Made by a program: the position numbers and the translations under genes
Shown here: piece by piece, positions 34,481-46,505 of the stretch
Numbering within the stretch: the first letter of the stretch is position 1
Layout of the letters: each line of letters starts with the position of its first letter
The notes under the pieces: generated by a model
Databases searched by the model: none
Told to the model about the DNA's origin: nothing
Seen by the model: the letters and a program-made list of their open reading frames with translations, nothing else
Assembly (NCBI GenBank): GCA_008508345.1
Contig: QNGE01000990.1
Span: forward strand, 50,440 to 114,439
Source: Paragonimus westermani
Lineage: Eukaryota; Platyhelminthes; Trematoda; Plagiorchiida; Troglotrematidae
Length of the DNA stretch: 64,000 bases
Direction: 5' to 3'

Positions 34481-37400
34481 TCTTTCTGGGCGGCTTCCTG
34501 TATCTGTTTATACTTATAACATTGTTTAAAAATCAGTATTTTTGTAACTCCCAAGGTATCTTCATTTAACCTCTCAGAGTCTAGTGCGATCAGACGCATA
34601 ACTTGTAACCTCGAGTGACCCATGTTGCCATAGATGCAGGCGCCATTGGCTTATTAGCGATTAGGGCTGGCTGGATACGATGCTGTGATTTATTCGAAGA
34701 AGAACTCCATTGTAAGATCGTAGCATTTGAATTTACAACGGTGTACTGACTGGTGGAACAGAGTCGCTTGGCCGTGAACAAGTATTTTGTGTATTAGATC
34801 AGCTCCATCAAAGTCTTAAATATAAGACAGTTTTGTGGAGCGTAACCGAGAAATTTCTGGTGTTCGTTCCGTGACTTCGCCGGTGCCAAATGCACCGACC
34901 TATTAAGTTAAAAGCAGCGTCAACTAAAACAGATCCGTAGGGATTATTCATCTTTATGTGGGGATTAGTGATGACATTAAAAAGACTTTAGGGCATTTCT
35001 TTGGCAAACAGTCCGGCTGCCTACTACAGTACAACGACACTAAAGGGTAACTTGTATTCTAGGGTCTCTACGAAACCCATCCCTTTTGTTCTACTCTCGA
35101 GACTGTGAAGCTAGTTTTGGGTTGTTGTACAATAAGTACAAACTCGTGAAAATGATAGATTGGTTTTGAGTGTTTGTAATCATTATTTAGATGATTTTTT
35201 TAATAAACCTCTTTAGCACATGCCTAGCTAGTAAAACTGTTCATCCACTTTCACACATGGGGTAGGCAACCAGAAAGAACTGGTCTCATTTAACCTTTAT
35301 ACACGGAGAAATAAACCATTTTTCAGGGACACGACAAACTAATTCCTGTGGAGTTATAGTAATTCCGTATGCTATTGATAACTCTTCGTAAGCTTTGTTT
35401 CTCCAACCTTCTAGTTTGTGATCAGGTGAAATTCCATTATTGTCCTACCTGGTGCCCGGTAATGTCTTTGATTTTCACCGTTCTGTTACATGTTCCTTTA
35501 GTGTTGACAGTGGCGTGCGGAATTCCATGTTTCCTTCCTCAACCAGGTCATTTGCAGACAAAGGCGTTTTAGACCCTGTAACATAAATTTAATATTTCCT
35601 GAAGTATTCTTGTTTTTTCTAAACGAAGTAGTGGTTTTTACTCAAAGTGTGCATAAGAACAGCCGCACTTTAGTTTTAAATTTACTCATGCAGACACATT
35701 AAACTAGTCTCAAAAACATAACGCTTACAGCCCGAATGGTATTGGTGTCGCAATAAAACACTTACACTGAAGGCACATGCCATTCTAAAAGGAAGGCACG
35801 AAAACACTATAAACCTGCTTTGGCAAATCTACAATATAGGGTGTAGTAGAGATCATCGTGGTTTCAAGGTGAGATGGTCAACCGAGCCGGGTTAGATATT
35901 TTTCCGTCAAAACAGAAAGGTATATCGGCGAACAGATCCGTAAACTGAGGTCTATTCTTCATTCAACCGAAGGTGTCTACATAGTCAAGATAATCTTCAA
36001 TTTCAGGCTTTTATCCTCACGAGTGACACGTCGTGAACAGGACGGCCGTTAGGTCTGCGTAGCCGAAATTAACGAATAATCCGCTACTTTAAAACAAAAC
36101 GCACGCTAGAACGTAAGGTAATGGAAGTTGTAAGGCTGATCCTGATGAGAATAGCAAAAAGTGAGAGAACCAATTTACTTCGAACAAAAACACATTCGGA
36201 GAACTTCAACCTCTACGGAGTAGTATGTCGTGTGGACAGAGTGAAAGGCCATATGCACGCCGGACATACTAGCTCCATCTTCAGAAAGAAACCATGTAAT
36301 TGACTAGGAAACTTGACTATAAGTTCATTCACATTTGTGGGCATAGATGGACTGGCAGTACTGAGTGGCATTTACGAGTAGATATAAACTCCATGAAAAG
36401 GCTTTTAATAACGTTTATTCGGTTTTGTGTCAAAAAACTCTCTGGCAAGTCACAGAAATGTAACCACTGCGGCAGAAATCATATGCGTCGGAACGCCAAG
36501 CTTAATATACCGACTTACACCCGGCTGAAAATATATGAAGCATTTCTTTCTGGCTGGCATATATTTATGACAGCAAATATGTTCCTATGTTGCGACGAAA
36601 ATGACTAGCTGAGAAAACTTCCAGGCTACCTTACCAAAAGCAAGCCATAATGTCATTTAGGGACCTCGAAGGGATCAGCTTCGCATTCTCAGTTAACACT
36701 AACAAAGAACTTACTTTCCGGAGTGACTTATTCTTTTTTTGTGGCTGGATTTACGACTTCCCTAAATATGACAGGCAATTTGTAGATGGCTAAAAGCAGC
36801 CAAGCTTTAAACGATTCTGTCTGTGGACGTAAAGAGGGCTAAAGAGTGAGAGAAATGAAGACTAATAGAGCCAGTGGACTGGTTTGGACCAACAGAAAAT
36901 GAGGATGACCTGAGTGAACAGCAGTAAGATAAAGACAACTATTATGTTCCTGTGGACATTCAGAATTCCGCAGTTTGATGGGACGTTTAATTGAGATATT
37001 CTAATCAGCGTCCAGTCAACACAATCTCACCAACTGAGAAACTGGATCCGTTTCTGAAAGGAACGTTATTCTTACATTCTCACGTAACCTAATGAGGACG
37101 TGAGAAGAGCAGCCAAGACACAGAAGAATCTTGAAGCGTTCGATTTCGAAAATGTTCAAAGCAGGATTTACAGATCCTTCAGTTTTAAACCTCATTGAGC
37201 CCATCGATCAGGGCGTTGGCAAATGTTTGATGTTTTTTTCTAAAATATTAATCGACCGAATTTAAAGCTTATTAATGTGTTGTTTAAAATCTGAAGGTGT
37301 TTGTTACTTTCCCCAAATGGAACAGTGAGGTGTTGAGGGTTAGCGCACAGACCGCCATGTCAGCGAACTCGTCTGTCAAAAACGACGGTAAAAAATAACG

Positions 37401-40400
37401 AGGCTTAATAGTAGACTTATTTTCCTCCATTTATCTCAAAGTTCTCACCATTTACTCTATTTTTTCCTCTTTTTCTACTCAAAGCATCACTGATTTTTTC
37501 CAAGGTGGCTAAATTCTGTCCACATTGACTTGCTTACAACTTGTACTTAAGTTACGTTTTTCTATTTAATAGTCCTCATAAAATCATTCTTCGTATAACC
37601 ATAGGGAGTAAGTAAAGCAGTATTTGGTCTTATCCATAAAATTTTGTGTGCTTTCATTCCAGGGAGAAACTCTGATTGCGAAGTTTAAACACATTCATCA
37701 CATAAGATACTGATGAACAGGAAGAACTTCAATGCTACACGCAGTATGCTTTGAATGAATGAACTTCTCCGGTTATTGTAGTTTGTAAGGTATGTCTATT
37801 CGGTGAAATTGCGTAACGTAATTTGCAATGGAAAGACTGAAAAAGTGACTAATTTTTGACCCTATGCAACCAGCAAACCAGCGCGGTTGTGAAAATCGTT
37901 CGCAGAAAATGTATAGGAACTTAATATGTCTCGAGGTTCTAAGAGGATTGGAATCACTGAGAGTGACAGGTTCACTCATAACGTTTCTGTCAATCATCAG
38001 TATCAACGCTCATCTGCAAAGACCAGAGTGTCCAGTATAAAGTTAAGAATGACATTTCGGATTTTCACTGTACACCCATTTAGCAATCGCTTCCCGAAGA
38101 CATCTTCACCAGTGTATCACGATAACAAACACAACGGGATCGAGGATACCGCTACGAAATTGATATAACGCATGTTGGCGAATGAACAGGTGAACAGCAA
38201 GCAGTACACATAAGGTCAAACTGGCGTGGGTTGTCGTCTGCAAAAAAGTGATGGAGTAAAGAAAAATGTTGAACGAGTACCGATTTGAGAGCATGATACC
38301 GTCAGTAAGACATTATTACTTAAAGGTTACCGTTTGTTTTTGTCGTCTTGATAATATTGATTGACTTATATCTCCTAGACGACTTGTGGAGTGAAAATTG
38401 ACAGTTACACATTTGCAAACTCTGCTCAAGATGGATTAACGTAACTATGACAAAACCACTGCATTTTGAAGGTACGAGGTAGGGTGTACCTTTGGTTATA
38501 CCAACAGAGAACCGTGAAGGAGTTGTCACTGTACGTTTACCTTTAGTGCACAGTTCTTCGGAGGGCATGTGACGAAATTGTGCCTAACATACCATCCGTC
38601 CAGGGTCACTGCTTGGTTACAGGAAACTAGTGAAATGTACTGGCTGTAGCTTGCTATGACTAAATTGTTCCGGCGGTATTATTCGCCCTTCAATCGCAAA
38701 AGTTTGAAACACCTTCGTTCCACTTCTCATGCAAAGTAAATTTATCTTGATATTTTGTAGGTCGAGAGGCATATTAACTCCAGCTACATGACGTGAAATC
38801 CAAGTGGTATGTATTACGCTGTGCGCGTTGTACTAAACGTATTCGTGAAGCTGTCATGCTGTACATTTTGAACGGACGTTGTTATCCGGCGGTGTGATTA
38901 GCAGAGAAGGTGGATCAACTTTTGCGTCAAGACAAGGAACATTGAACACACGGTGGTTGACCCAGTTGGCATGTTTACTGGCCATAATGGTTCAAGTGCT
39001 AATCAGTTGTAAAATACCTGCACCAAATTTACTACGAAGAAAGAATGTTGTAGTCGAAATTTCGAACAAAACATTCCTGAGAATGGTCACACGGTGTGGT
39101 TGAAACGTGAAGTATTATAACTTGTTCCTAACGTCTTGTTATTCTTAATCTGTTTGTCAATAACATGCTAAACACGACACCAGAACGGTTTGACTTCATT
39201 TATGCTGAATTTGGTGCAGATATCTTACGAGACGAAAGCCACCTGAAGGAGACAAACTGTACAGTATTCAAAACCGCTTGTGGATAATCTAGATGAATTG
39301 ATGGTTGGAGTGAAGACTATTCCCGTCGAGTTGCATGTGCTAAAAGCCTTATGCTTGAGATCAATAATTCCTGGAGATAGCTCATATTGACAGGGACACG
39401 ACGGACCAGTTTGAAAAGTTATTAGCACGTCAGCGTGATTCTCGAAAGGCTAAGGTATATCAGTTGAATTCTGTCATCATAGAGGTGGTGAAAATCAGTG
39501 ATCTTTTCCTGGAAACAAGTTCCGTGTACAGTATGCAACATGTCCAATCGCTCTTGCATTGTGGATCAGGCCCATTAAAATCTGTCTGGGATAGGGACAT
39601 TTACGGTGCTTCACTTGAATGTTCGTTCGCTATCCTTATGGATACTTAACACAGTTACTCAACTACTGAAATTTTCTGAGCGAGCTGTCTGTGTCGAAGA
39701 GTCGTGTAACAACAACAGGACCACAATATAATTTTGTGTGTTGCTTAAGTTCGCTCCAGGTCTGGAAGGCTTTGGTTCTTGATCACTGGAACGCATTTTA
39801 GAGGTGAGAAACGGTTAAGCCTCATGTTCTTATCCTTACTTGTGTGACAATTGTCATAAATTTTAAAGCAACAGGAGATTGTGACGGGACTTGATGCTGG
39901 TATCCACCCAAACTGCAATCCTCAGTAGTTCAGAATAAAACCGGACCTGTACGACCATTTCAATACTCAAACATGATAATATAAGTATCGCTAGTATCAT
40001 TTCAAAGTTGGTAAATAACATTAGGCCATAAATATTTGATCCAGATAGTGAGTAAATTGTGTAGCCGAAATGCAGCCCAAAACGATTGTCACGTTCAGAT
40101 ATCCGGACACACTTCTCTGTGTGTCATACAGGACCAACAGTTTACTCAACGAGTTTAGAACTTACTAAGCGCTGCTATATAAACGTTGTCTACCAGCAAG
40201 TATACCGTAAACGACTACAGTCACTCAAAAGTAATTGATTACGAATGAGCAAATTTAGCACAATATTTTGGGCAAATTATTGCATTGATCCTTGCAAACC
40301 TATACGATAGATGAGGTCTTATTGTTCCAGAGGGTTTACATTCTCTTATGGGATGGAGTGTTTAGTCAGTTGCGTCTTATCTATTTCACTGACGAGTGGT

Positions 40401-40504
40401 CGAGGGTTTTGCTTTATTTTCATGTTGAGCATCACTCACATGCGATCCTATCCTTCGCAATCTGAGGGACTTTCAAGCCAGCCTCTTTCGAAAAGAAGCA
40501 CTAG
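34481..40504. other. Long stretch without supported genes
   Basis: Apart from the possible RT scrap at 36121-36606, no coding feature or repeat could be supported. The open frames are 60-100 codons and lack recognisable motifs. Confidence 0.4.
36121..36606 (+). pseudogene. Possible non-LTR RT thumb fragment
   Basis: The plus-strand frame at 36300-36608 includes HMRRNAKLNIPTYTRLKIYE followed by AFLSG. This resembles the late 'wrrrdIsl.tRlrvYeafVrsvLlYG' pattern at the end of the RT domain in RTE/CR1-type elements. No catalytic Asp block is seen upstream, and the Leu-Leu-Tyr-Gly end is not conserved. The call rests on one motif and is weak. Confidence 0.25.
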
Positions 40505-40690
40505 TCTCAAGACGATCGGGCAACCTGATTGTAAGTCACAAACGAAAGTGGTTGAGCTTTCAGATTCAATAATTCGGTCGTGCCTAATAGGAGGTCAGTG
40601 ATGCATTGGTGAACACGGTTGCCCGATGAAAGCATGGCCGGAGTTCTAGTGGCGACCGTGGCGAGGCTGCGCACTACTGACGAGCTCTTA
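40505..40690 (+). mobile_element. tRNA-like SINE, long form, 3'-truncated
   Basis: The copy starts with 'tctcaagacgatcgggcaac' and 'cctgatt', and continues with a first tRNA-like segment (gattcaataattcgg, 'gtcgtgcc'). Then comes a linker shared only with the 45895 copy ('gcattggtgaacacgg'), and finally 'ggagttctagtggcgaccg', 'tggcgaggctgcgcactac' and 'tgacgagc', equivalent to the B box and following block of the short form. Similarity stops near 40690. Confidence 0.6.
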
Positions 40691-43600
40691 TTAATTTGAT
40701 TATAAATTAACTGTTGGCTCACCAGTTTTGCGGTCGTAGACGTTCCTAATTAAATTAGAACATGTGTTATACTCTGTCCGTGACGCATTTTGCGTTTTAT
40801 ATTAGCTTTGAACTTCTAATTCCCGACTCTGGTCCAGAACAGTTCAAGTGCCTCCACAGATTTACACTAATCAGGTTGTCACGTGTACTGCGTTTGACTC
40901 TGACAACCTTTGACTATATTAAATAGGAAACCCTGTAATAAAATTTAAGTTCTTTTGAGGAAGACATTGCATTAGGTTGATTTCCGGGCTTAAAACCAAC
41001 CAAATAAATACTTCGTGACAGTCGTTAAATAGATCGAAACTTACTGGGTTAGTGTCAAACAAGAGGGATATTTGAGGTGCTGTTGAGCATGATTTTGTGT
41101 CAGTTTACGTCTCATGAAAGTTTCAACGACAATAAGCGGGGCTCACCTGGTATGGTTCTATTGCACTGGTTGCGGCCATAAGGACTGAAAGGTGCAGAAA
41201 AGAACTTGGTTGCCGTTGTTTTCTCCTAAACCTGGCTGGTTCTATTCACAGTTTTATGCTCACTAGAACTAATCTAGTCGATTGGATATAATGGAAACTC
41301 GAACTGTCCTTATCAGCTGTACTTGTTGGACGCAGTCAATTTGGTCGTCACTACTGCATCCTACAGCAACTCCTCTAAAAAGGAAAACTGTCCGAGAAGC
41401 GCAGTGTTTCTTCGATGCAGATAATAATTCTTGGGTGGAAGGCAGTTAACCTGATGGAATCGGATCAATGTGCGTCTGGTAATACTACACAGTTAACTTC
41501 ATTTTGTTCGGGCCACCAGACCAACGGTGCATTTTTTAATTATCACTGTGATTCCACCATTGCAGACGTTTGTGCTTCATTGTACCATAAAAATCGATAA
41601 AGAAAACATATCAACAAAGGACCGACCCTTCCATATTGTCGTGGTTATCACATACTTATTGTACAGTTAGAAACGTTTACACATCGGGATAAGCAATAAA
41701 AGTACTAATCATAAAAATACACCTTCGCAGGTTGGGCTAAAAGCTAGAAAGCACCTGTAAATAGAACCATTAATGTATATCACAGAATATGCTGTTGTAC
41801 TACATTATGAGCGCATGTGTGCTGGAAATGTGCTGACCTAATTTAATCCAAACCAATGAATGGTTAACCGAGCAAAGTAATAATGCACTAGCAAAACACC
41901 GTCATAGCACTAGCTGCTAAGATCAAATGATGAGAAGTCACGTTAACTTTGCTTTTTCATATCGCTATCATTTTGTCAACAAAGAAACGATTGCTCAGTT
42001 TCATTGGACACACTGTATCATCTAAAAAAGACTCAATGCAAGTTTTTGGCGTTCTGCCTACAATTCAAAATTCCCATTACTGAAAAGTACCACTCACACT
42101 TCTTGGTAATCACTTAATGCGACCTGCAAATACTGGCCTTACGCGGGTGCACGCGGCACCTTCCGAAACGAGTGTTCACAGAAAAATATACTTTGGATAA
42201 TAAAGATTCTTCGAATTCTATGAACAAGCCTTAGATAAGTCTAGCATGCTTTAATGCTTCGCCCTGCGCTCAGTGCACGACTATCCGACTAGTTCTTCGT
42301 GATAGAACCAGCACACTTTATTTCCCTGAAAGATTCTGTGTTTCGTTTCGAGAAGCTTACAATGTCGACTTCGCAAATCGTTTCGGATACTTTATTGCGA
42401 GCCAACACTCTATCCATGCAGGTGGTTAAGGAACAAAATCCTCTGTGGGTGAAGGCATCTTATTCAAACAAGTGTAAGCATAAGAATGATCCCAAATGCC
42501 TTCATTTAAGGAGGCGAATTGTAGCTGATTGTTCGGGTGACCGTCAGTTTCTACATAGGAAGTAAAATCCCCTTTTTGTGAGCAGTCATTTTTTTCTCTC
42601 TGTTTGCTACTTTATTTAAGGGGCAGCAAGTACCATAAGTTGAATAAAAAAATACCTCATCGGTTAAATAAGCAGGGTTCCCAATTTGCTAGATGAACCT
42701 GTATTCGTTATCACTGTCTATGACTGGGTTAGGCTGGCACGGTAGTGTACTCAGGCCACCCAATAAATGTCGGTTGCATCACATAGCAGGTACTGACCAA
42801 CAAGCAGCAACACAGGTTAACGTGTAATAGAAGAATGTACTGATTTGTGAAAATTACCAGCGGCTTTGGGACAAAAGAAGCTTCGTATCAGGAGGAAGCC
42901 TTCTGCCACTTGTCAATCAGGAGGCCTTTTAAAAATGTAAGCAGCGGATAGCGTGTTAGATAGCCTCGTTGTTTTCCCGGTATTGAATCTAGCTGAGAAA
43001 TTGGATCGTTTAGATACGATTTGTTATTCTTGGCTAATGTTGGTAGGAATGCTTTTATTTTCTATTTAGGAAGAAGGTATGTCTGGCTATAAACTAGTTT
43101 GTTTTATGACTGCAACTTTGGAAACGACATCAAAAGGCATATTGTATGGTACAACTCACTGTATACAGCAGGAAATGCAACTTCTCAGAAATAAAGTGAA
43201 TAGCTACACCTTTTCAGATAACCTTAAGTTAACAATTGAAACCAAAACAGGAAGTCCCAAAATGGTCCAAAAACGCTCTCGAGAGACGACCCATCATGTG
43301 ATAACCATGGGTGGAATAGTCCAACAATTGATCAATGTTTGCGCCCAGTTAGGCCTTTTGCTTAGCACCTCAAAAAAGAGGCATTAGACTCCAGTTCCAA
43401 TTTTATAAAGGCTGATCAGTAGATCACATCCTAGCCTGGGTCGGTATTCCCATTCCAGGTATCGTGCCTGTGAGAGTAGCATATAAACCACAACATCTGA
43501 GGTTGCTAAGGGAGGATGGTTCACCCTGCAAAGTTGTTCTGGTAACTTTTCTAAACTAACTTCTCTTGCGTATTCTTTTATGTTTTTTGGCACAGTATTA

Positions 43601-45894
43601 GCTGAGATAGAATTTGCGACAGCTTATCTACTTTGTGTTTGCTTCTAGAATATTCGGCTGGCGTTTTAAAAATAATATATCGGTTGTATTGCTATTGATA
43701 AATAGTAATTAGGTATTGCTACTTTAAGGGAATAAACGTGGTTGATTTGCCAGTGTGATGTTAATGTGTAATTATATAGCGTTACACTAAAATGTGGAAA
43801 TGCACTCACGTGACCACAGGTATGATTTCGAATTTTATTTCTGTGAACAGGCGACAAAATCAAATGTTTAACAATAATATTTCAAAACTTTTCACATAAA
43901 ATGACACCGTTTACTGGTATGAAGGTCGATTCCCTTGAAAATTTGACCTGCAGTTGGACTAGATCAGTACTTTGAGTTATTTAACTGACGCCTTATCTGC
44001 TTAATTTGTGAATCATTGTCTCATATTCTTCTACTAACATCGTCTCTAAATCCAAAAGCACTTTGTCAAAAAACGGAAATCCATACTGATTCCAAAAATG
44101 TTTATTGAGTTTGATTCACAAGCCTCCTTCTGTAAGCGACAATGAAGGGTAATTATGACAACTTTTGTCTCCCTGACTGTGATGCCACAACTTCGTTGAT
44201 TATATTTATTGACTAGCACTGAATCTTCGAAATGCCTGTAACGGTGTTTCGAGTGCTCAGTTGGAAGACTTGGAAAATAGACCATCTGTAGACATAGGTT
44301 CAGAAAGCGACAACACGGTCGGATTAGCTCAAATCGGATACATGCAACAATCTGCCTTTGACAGTCGCCAGTGACATTTTGGCCGCAGATCACTAGATTA
44401 AACCCGACCATTTACTCATAATCCTGCTGCTTTGGACCAAACGCAATTCTTGCTTTCTGTTAGACCGGCGGCGATTAACAGTTCCAAGAATTCATTGTGT
44501 ATTGAATCAGTTGTCCCAATCGCCTATTTAACTGCAAAATTCCTACCTGTAACAAAGATGTTAAGAAAGCTTTGCGTCTGATTCTGTGTACAGCTTTTCC
44601 AGTAAAATATCTAATCTGTTATCGTTTATACCACGCACCGACCACTACGACCCGATGTTTGATCGGAAGACATCGGACTGCAAGTTGGTCACCTCTTATC
44701 TCGCTTGTTTGATGGTTGATAGTGTTCCAAATATGCTTATATTTTCTGTAAAAGTTTAACCAAAACAACTTGACAACTTCATCCTCTCTGTTGGTTACTC
44801 ACTAGTCTCGCACTCAAAGCCATTTAGCAAACTGAGTGAACAGAAGACGAGGTCGTCAGTTGGTTTCACACTAACTATAACGTACTACCTGTTCCCTCGC
44901 ATTCGAAGTGAATATTTTTAAAGCCTCAGAACAAGCGATAGAAAGAATGGTGTACTAAACACAACGCTTTGCTTTGGTTAAGCCTGAGGGAAGCCTATCA
45001 TTTGGCAGAGTCAAGAACGGATAGGTTGTCCAGAGTGGTTCTATACGATCTTTCGAAGGTTTTTATATTAAAAACCGACCCAAATGTTAAAAGTTGACGC
45101 AAGCTGTTCTGATGCAAGCCGTGATAGTAAGAAATTTTGGGGAGACTAATAAGTAATCTTAGGTAGTGAGTATGTTTTTATCTAGGACTTGTCACTTGAG
45201 GCGTACTTGGTGTATTCCGGACAGTACGATGAACCGGCATCCTGTTAATTGTGACCAGTAAAAAATGACCAAAATCCAAGTGCTATTTCAACACTGCAAT
45301 CCACAGAATATGTTCGAACAACTGAGTGTGAAAAGATTCGCATTCTCGTTCATCTGACCATTAATCTGAAAAATGATCAAATCAAAGCGTTTAATACACG
45401 TCAGTTCTCGGAAGATTTGGAGCGAAATTTTGTAATGTTTTCGAGCCGGTTAGATATAAGGTTTCAAATTAGACTGTTGTCTGCTTGTCCGAACTTTCAA
45501 ACACTACAAATATATTATTATTGATTTTTTTAGAGGAGATCCACGGGGGTGTTGGGATGGTAAATTTGAAAGACAACATTGGTATGCACTCAGCTAACGC
45601 ACGAATACCAAGAAAGTGATAATTAGTAGACAAATCTGGACGACAGATATTGAACACCCTCTGAAAATGACTGAAAATCTCGAACGCAAGATAAAATACT
45701 CCAGAAAACCATTTCGAAAAGCAAAGCAGATATCCAATGCTCCAGGTAAATAACCCGAAAGAAAGATACTAACAAACTGCGGGCATAAATTGCAGCGACA
45801 CGCAGAGGGCGGAGGAGTTGCGAACAAGAAGGTGTCCAAAATAACGTAGAGAAAGAGAAAACCATGCTGACACCAGGAGAGTTAATGTGTCTGC
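40691..45894. other. Long stretch without supported genes
   Basis: Frames at 43079-43387 plus, 43384-43593 minus and 44046-44411 minus were examined and match nothing known. No repeat boundaries or RNA genes were identified. Confidence 0.4.
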
Positions 45895-46160
45895 TCTCAA
45901 GGTGATCAGGCAACCTGATCGTTAGTTACAACGTAGAGTGGTTGAGAGTACAAATTCGATAATTTTGTCATGCCTAATGTGAAGTCAATGGTGCAATGGT
46001 GAACACGATCGCCTGATGGAAGCGTAACGGGAGTTCTAGTGACGCCGTGGCGAGGCTATGCTCTGCTGACGAGTTTTAATCAGAGCAAAACTCGAGTGTG
46101 GTGCCTGGTTTCTAAAGTGGCCTACTGCAATGTCTATGCAAATGCACCCGCTCTGATCAA
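45895..46160 (+). mobile_element. tRNA-like SINE, long form
   Basis: The same architecture as the 40505 copy is present: 'ctctcaaggtgatcaggcaa' head, the linker 'gtgcaatggtgaacacg', and 'ggagttctagtgacgccg' then 'tggcgaggc'. It also retains the 3' part seen in the short form (gacgag...gagcaaaactcgagtg, 'gtgcctggtttc', 'gtggcctactgcaa'). This is therefore the most complete of the three copies. No flanking direct repeat was established. Confidence 0.62.
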
Positions 46161-46319
46161 TTTTACCTTTTGTACCATGTATTCCAGCAGGTTTCTTCCC
46201 TCACTTGTTTTCAGTTTGCTGCATCTGTTTTAGAATTCTTGTCTGATTGCTTTTGTGTCTCAGTCTCTAGCCAGTTTTCTTCCATGGTTTCTCCAATGAG
46301 TGGCACGATGTTTGTCATT

Positions 46320-46505
46320 CTACTTCGTGTTTAATCCACAGTTTTCTTTGAACGATATATGATTCAGGCGGTTAAGCCTACTGAGCTGTAGAAATTGCTG
46401 AATATCTCTGACAGCTGGACTCAGATGTCTGTTTGTGATCAACACGAGGTCGTTCCTATAGAGGTCAATATGGTTGTGTTGTAGAAACATGGTCCTACTC
46501 CACAT
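46320..46505 (-). pseudogene. Possible non-LTR RT fragment
   Basis: The minus-strand frame reads HNHIDLYRNDLVLITNR, SPAVRDIQQFLQLSRLNRL and ENCGLNTK. This fits the pattern around the RT catalytic pair ('YADDivLi') followed by '..rLn.....GL.iNt.KT', but the first Asp is Asn and the flanks are gone. If real, it is a short CR1- or RTE-like scrap just beyond the SINE. Confidence 0.3.
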
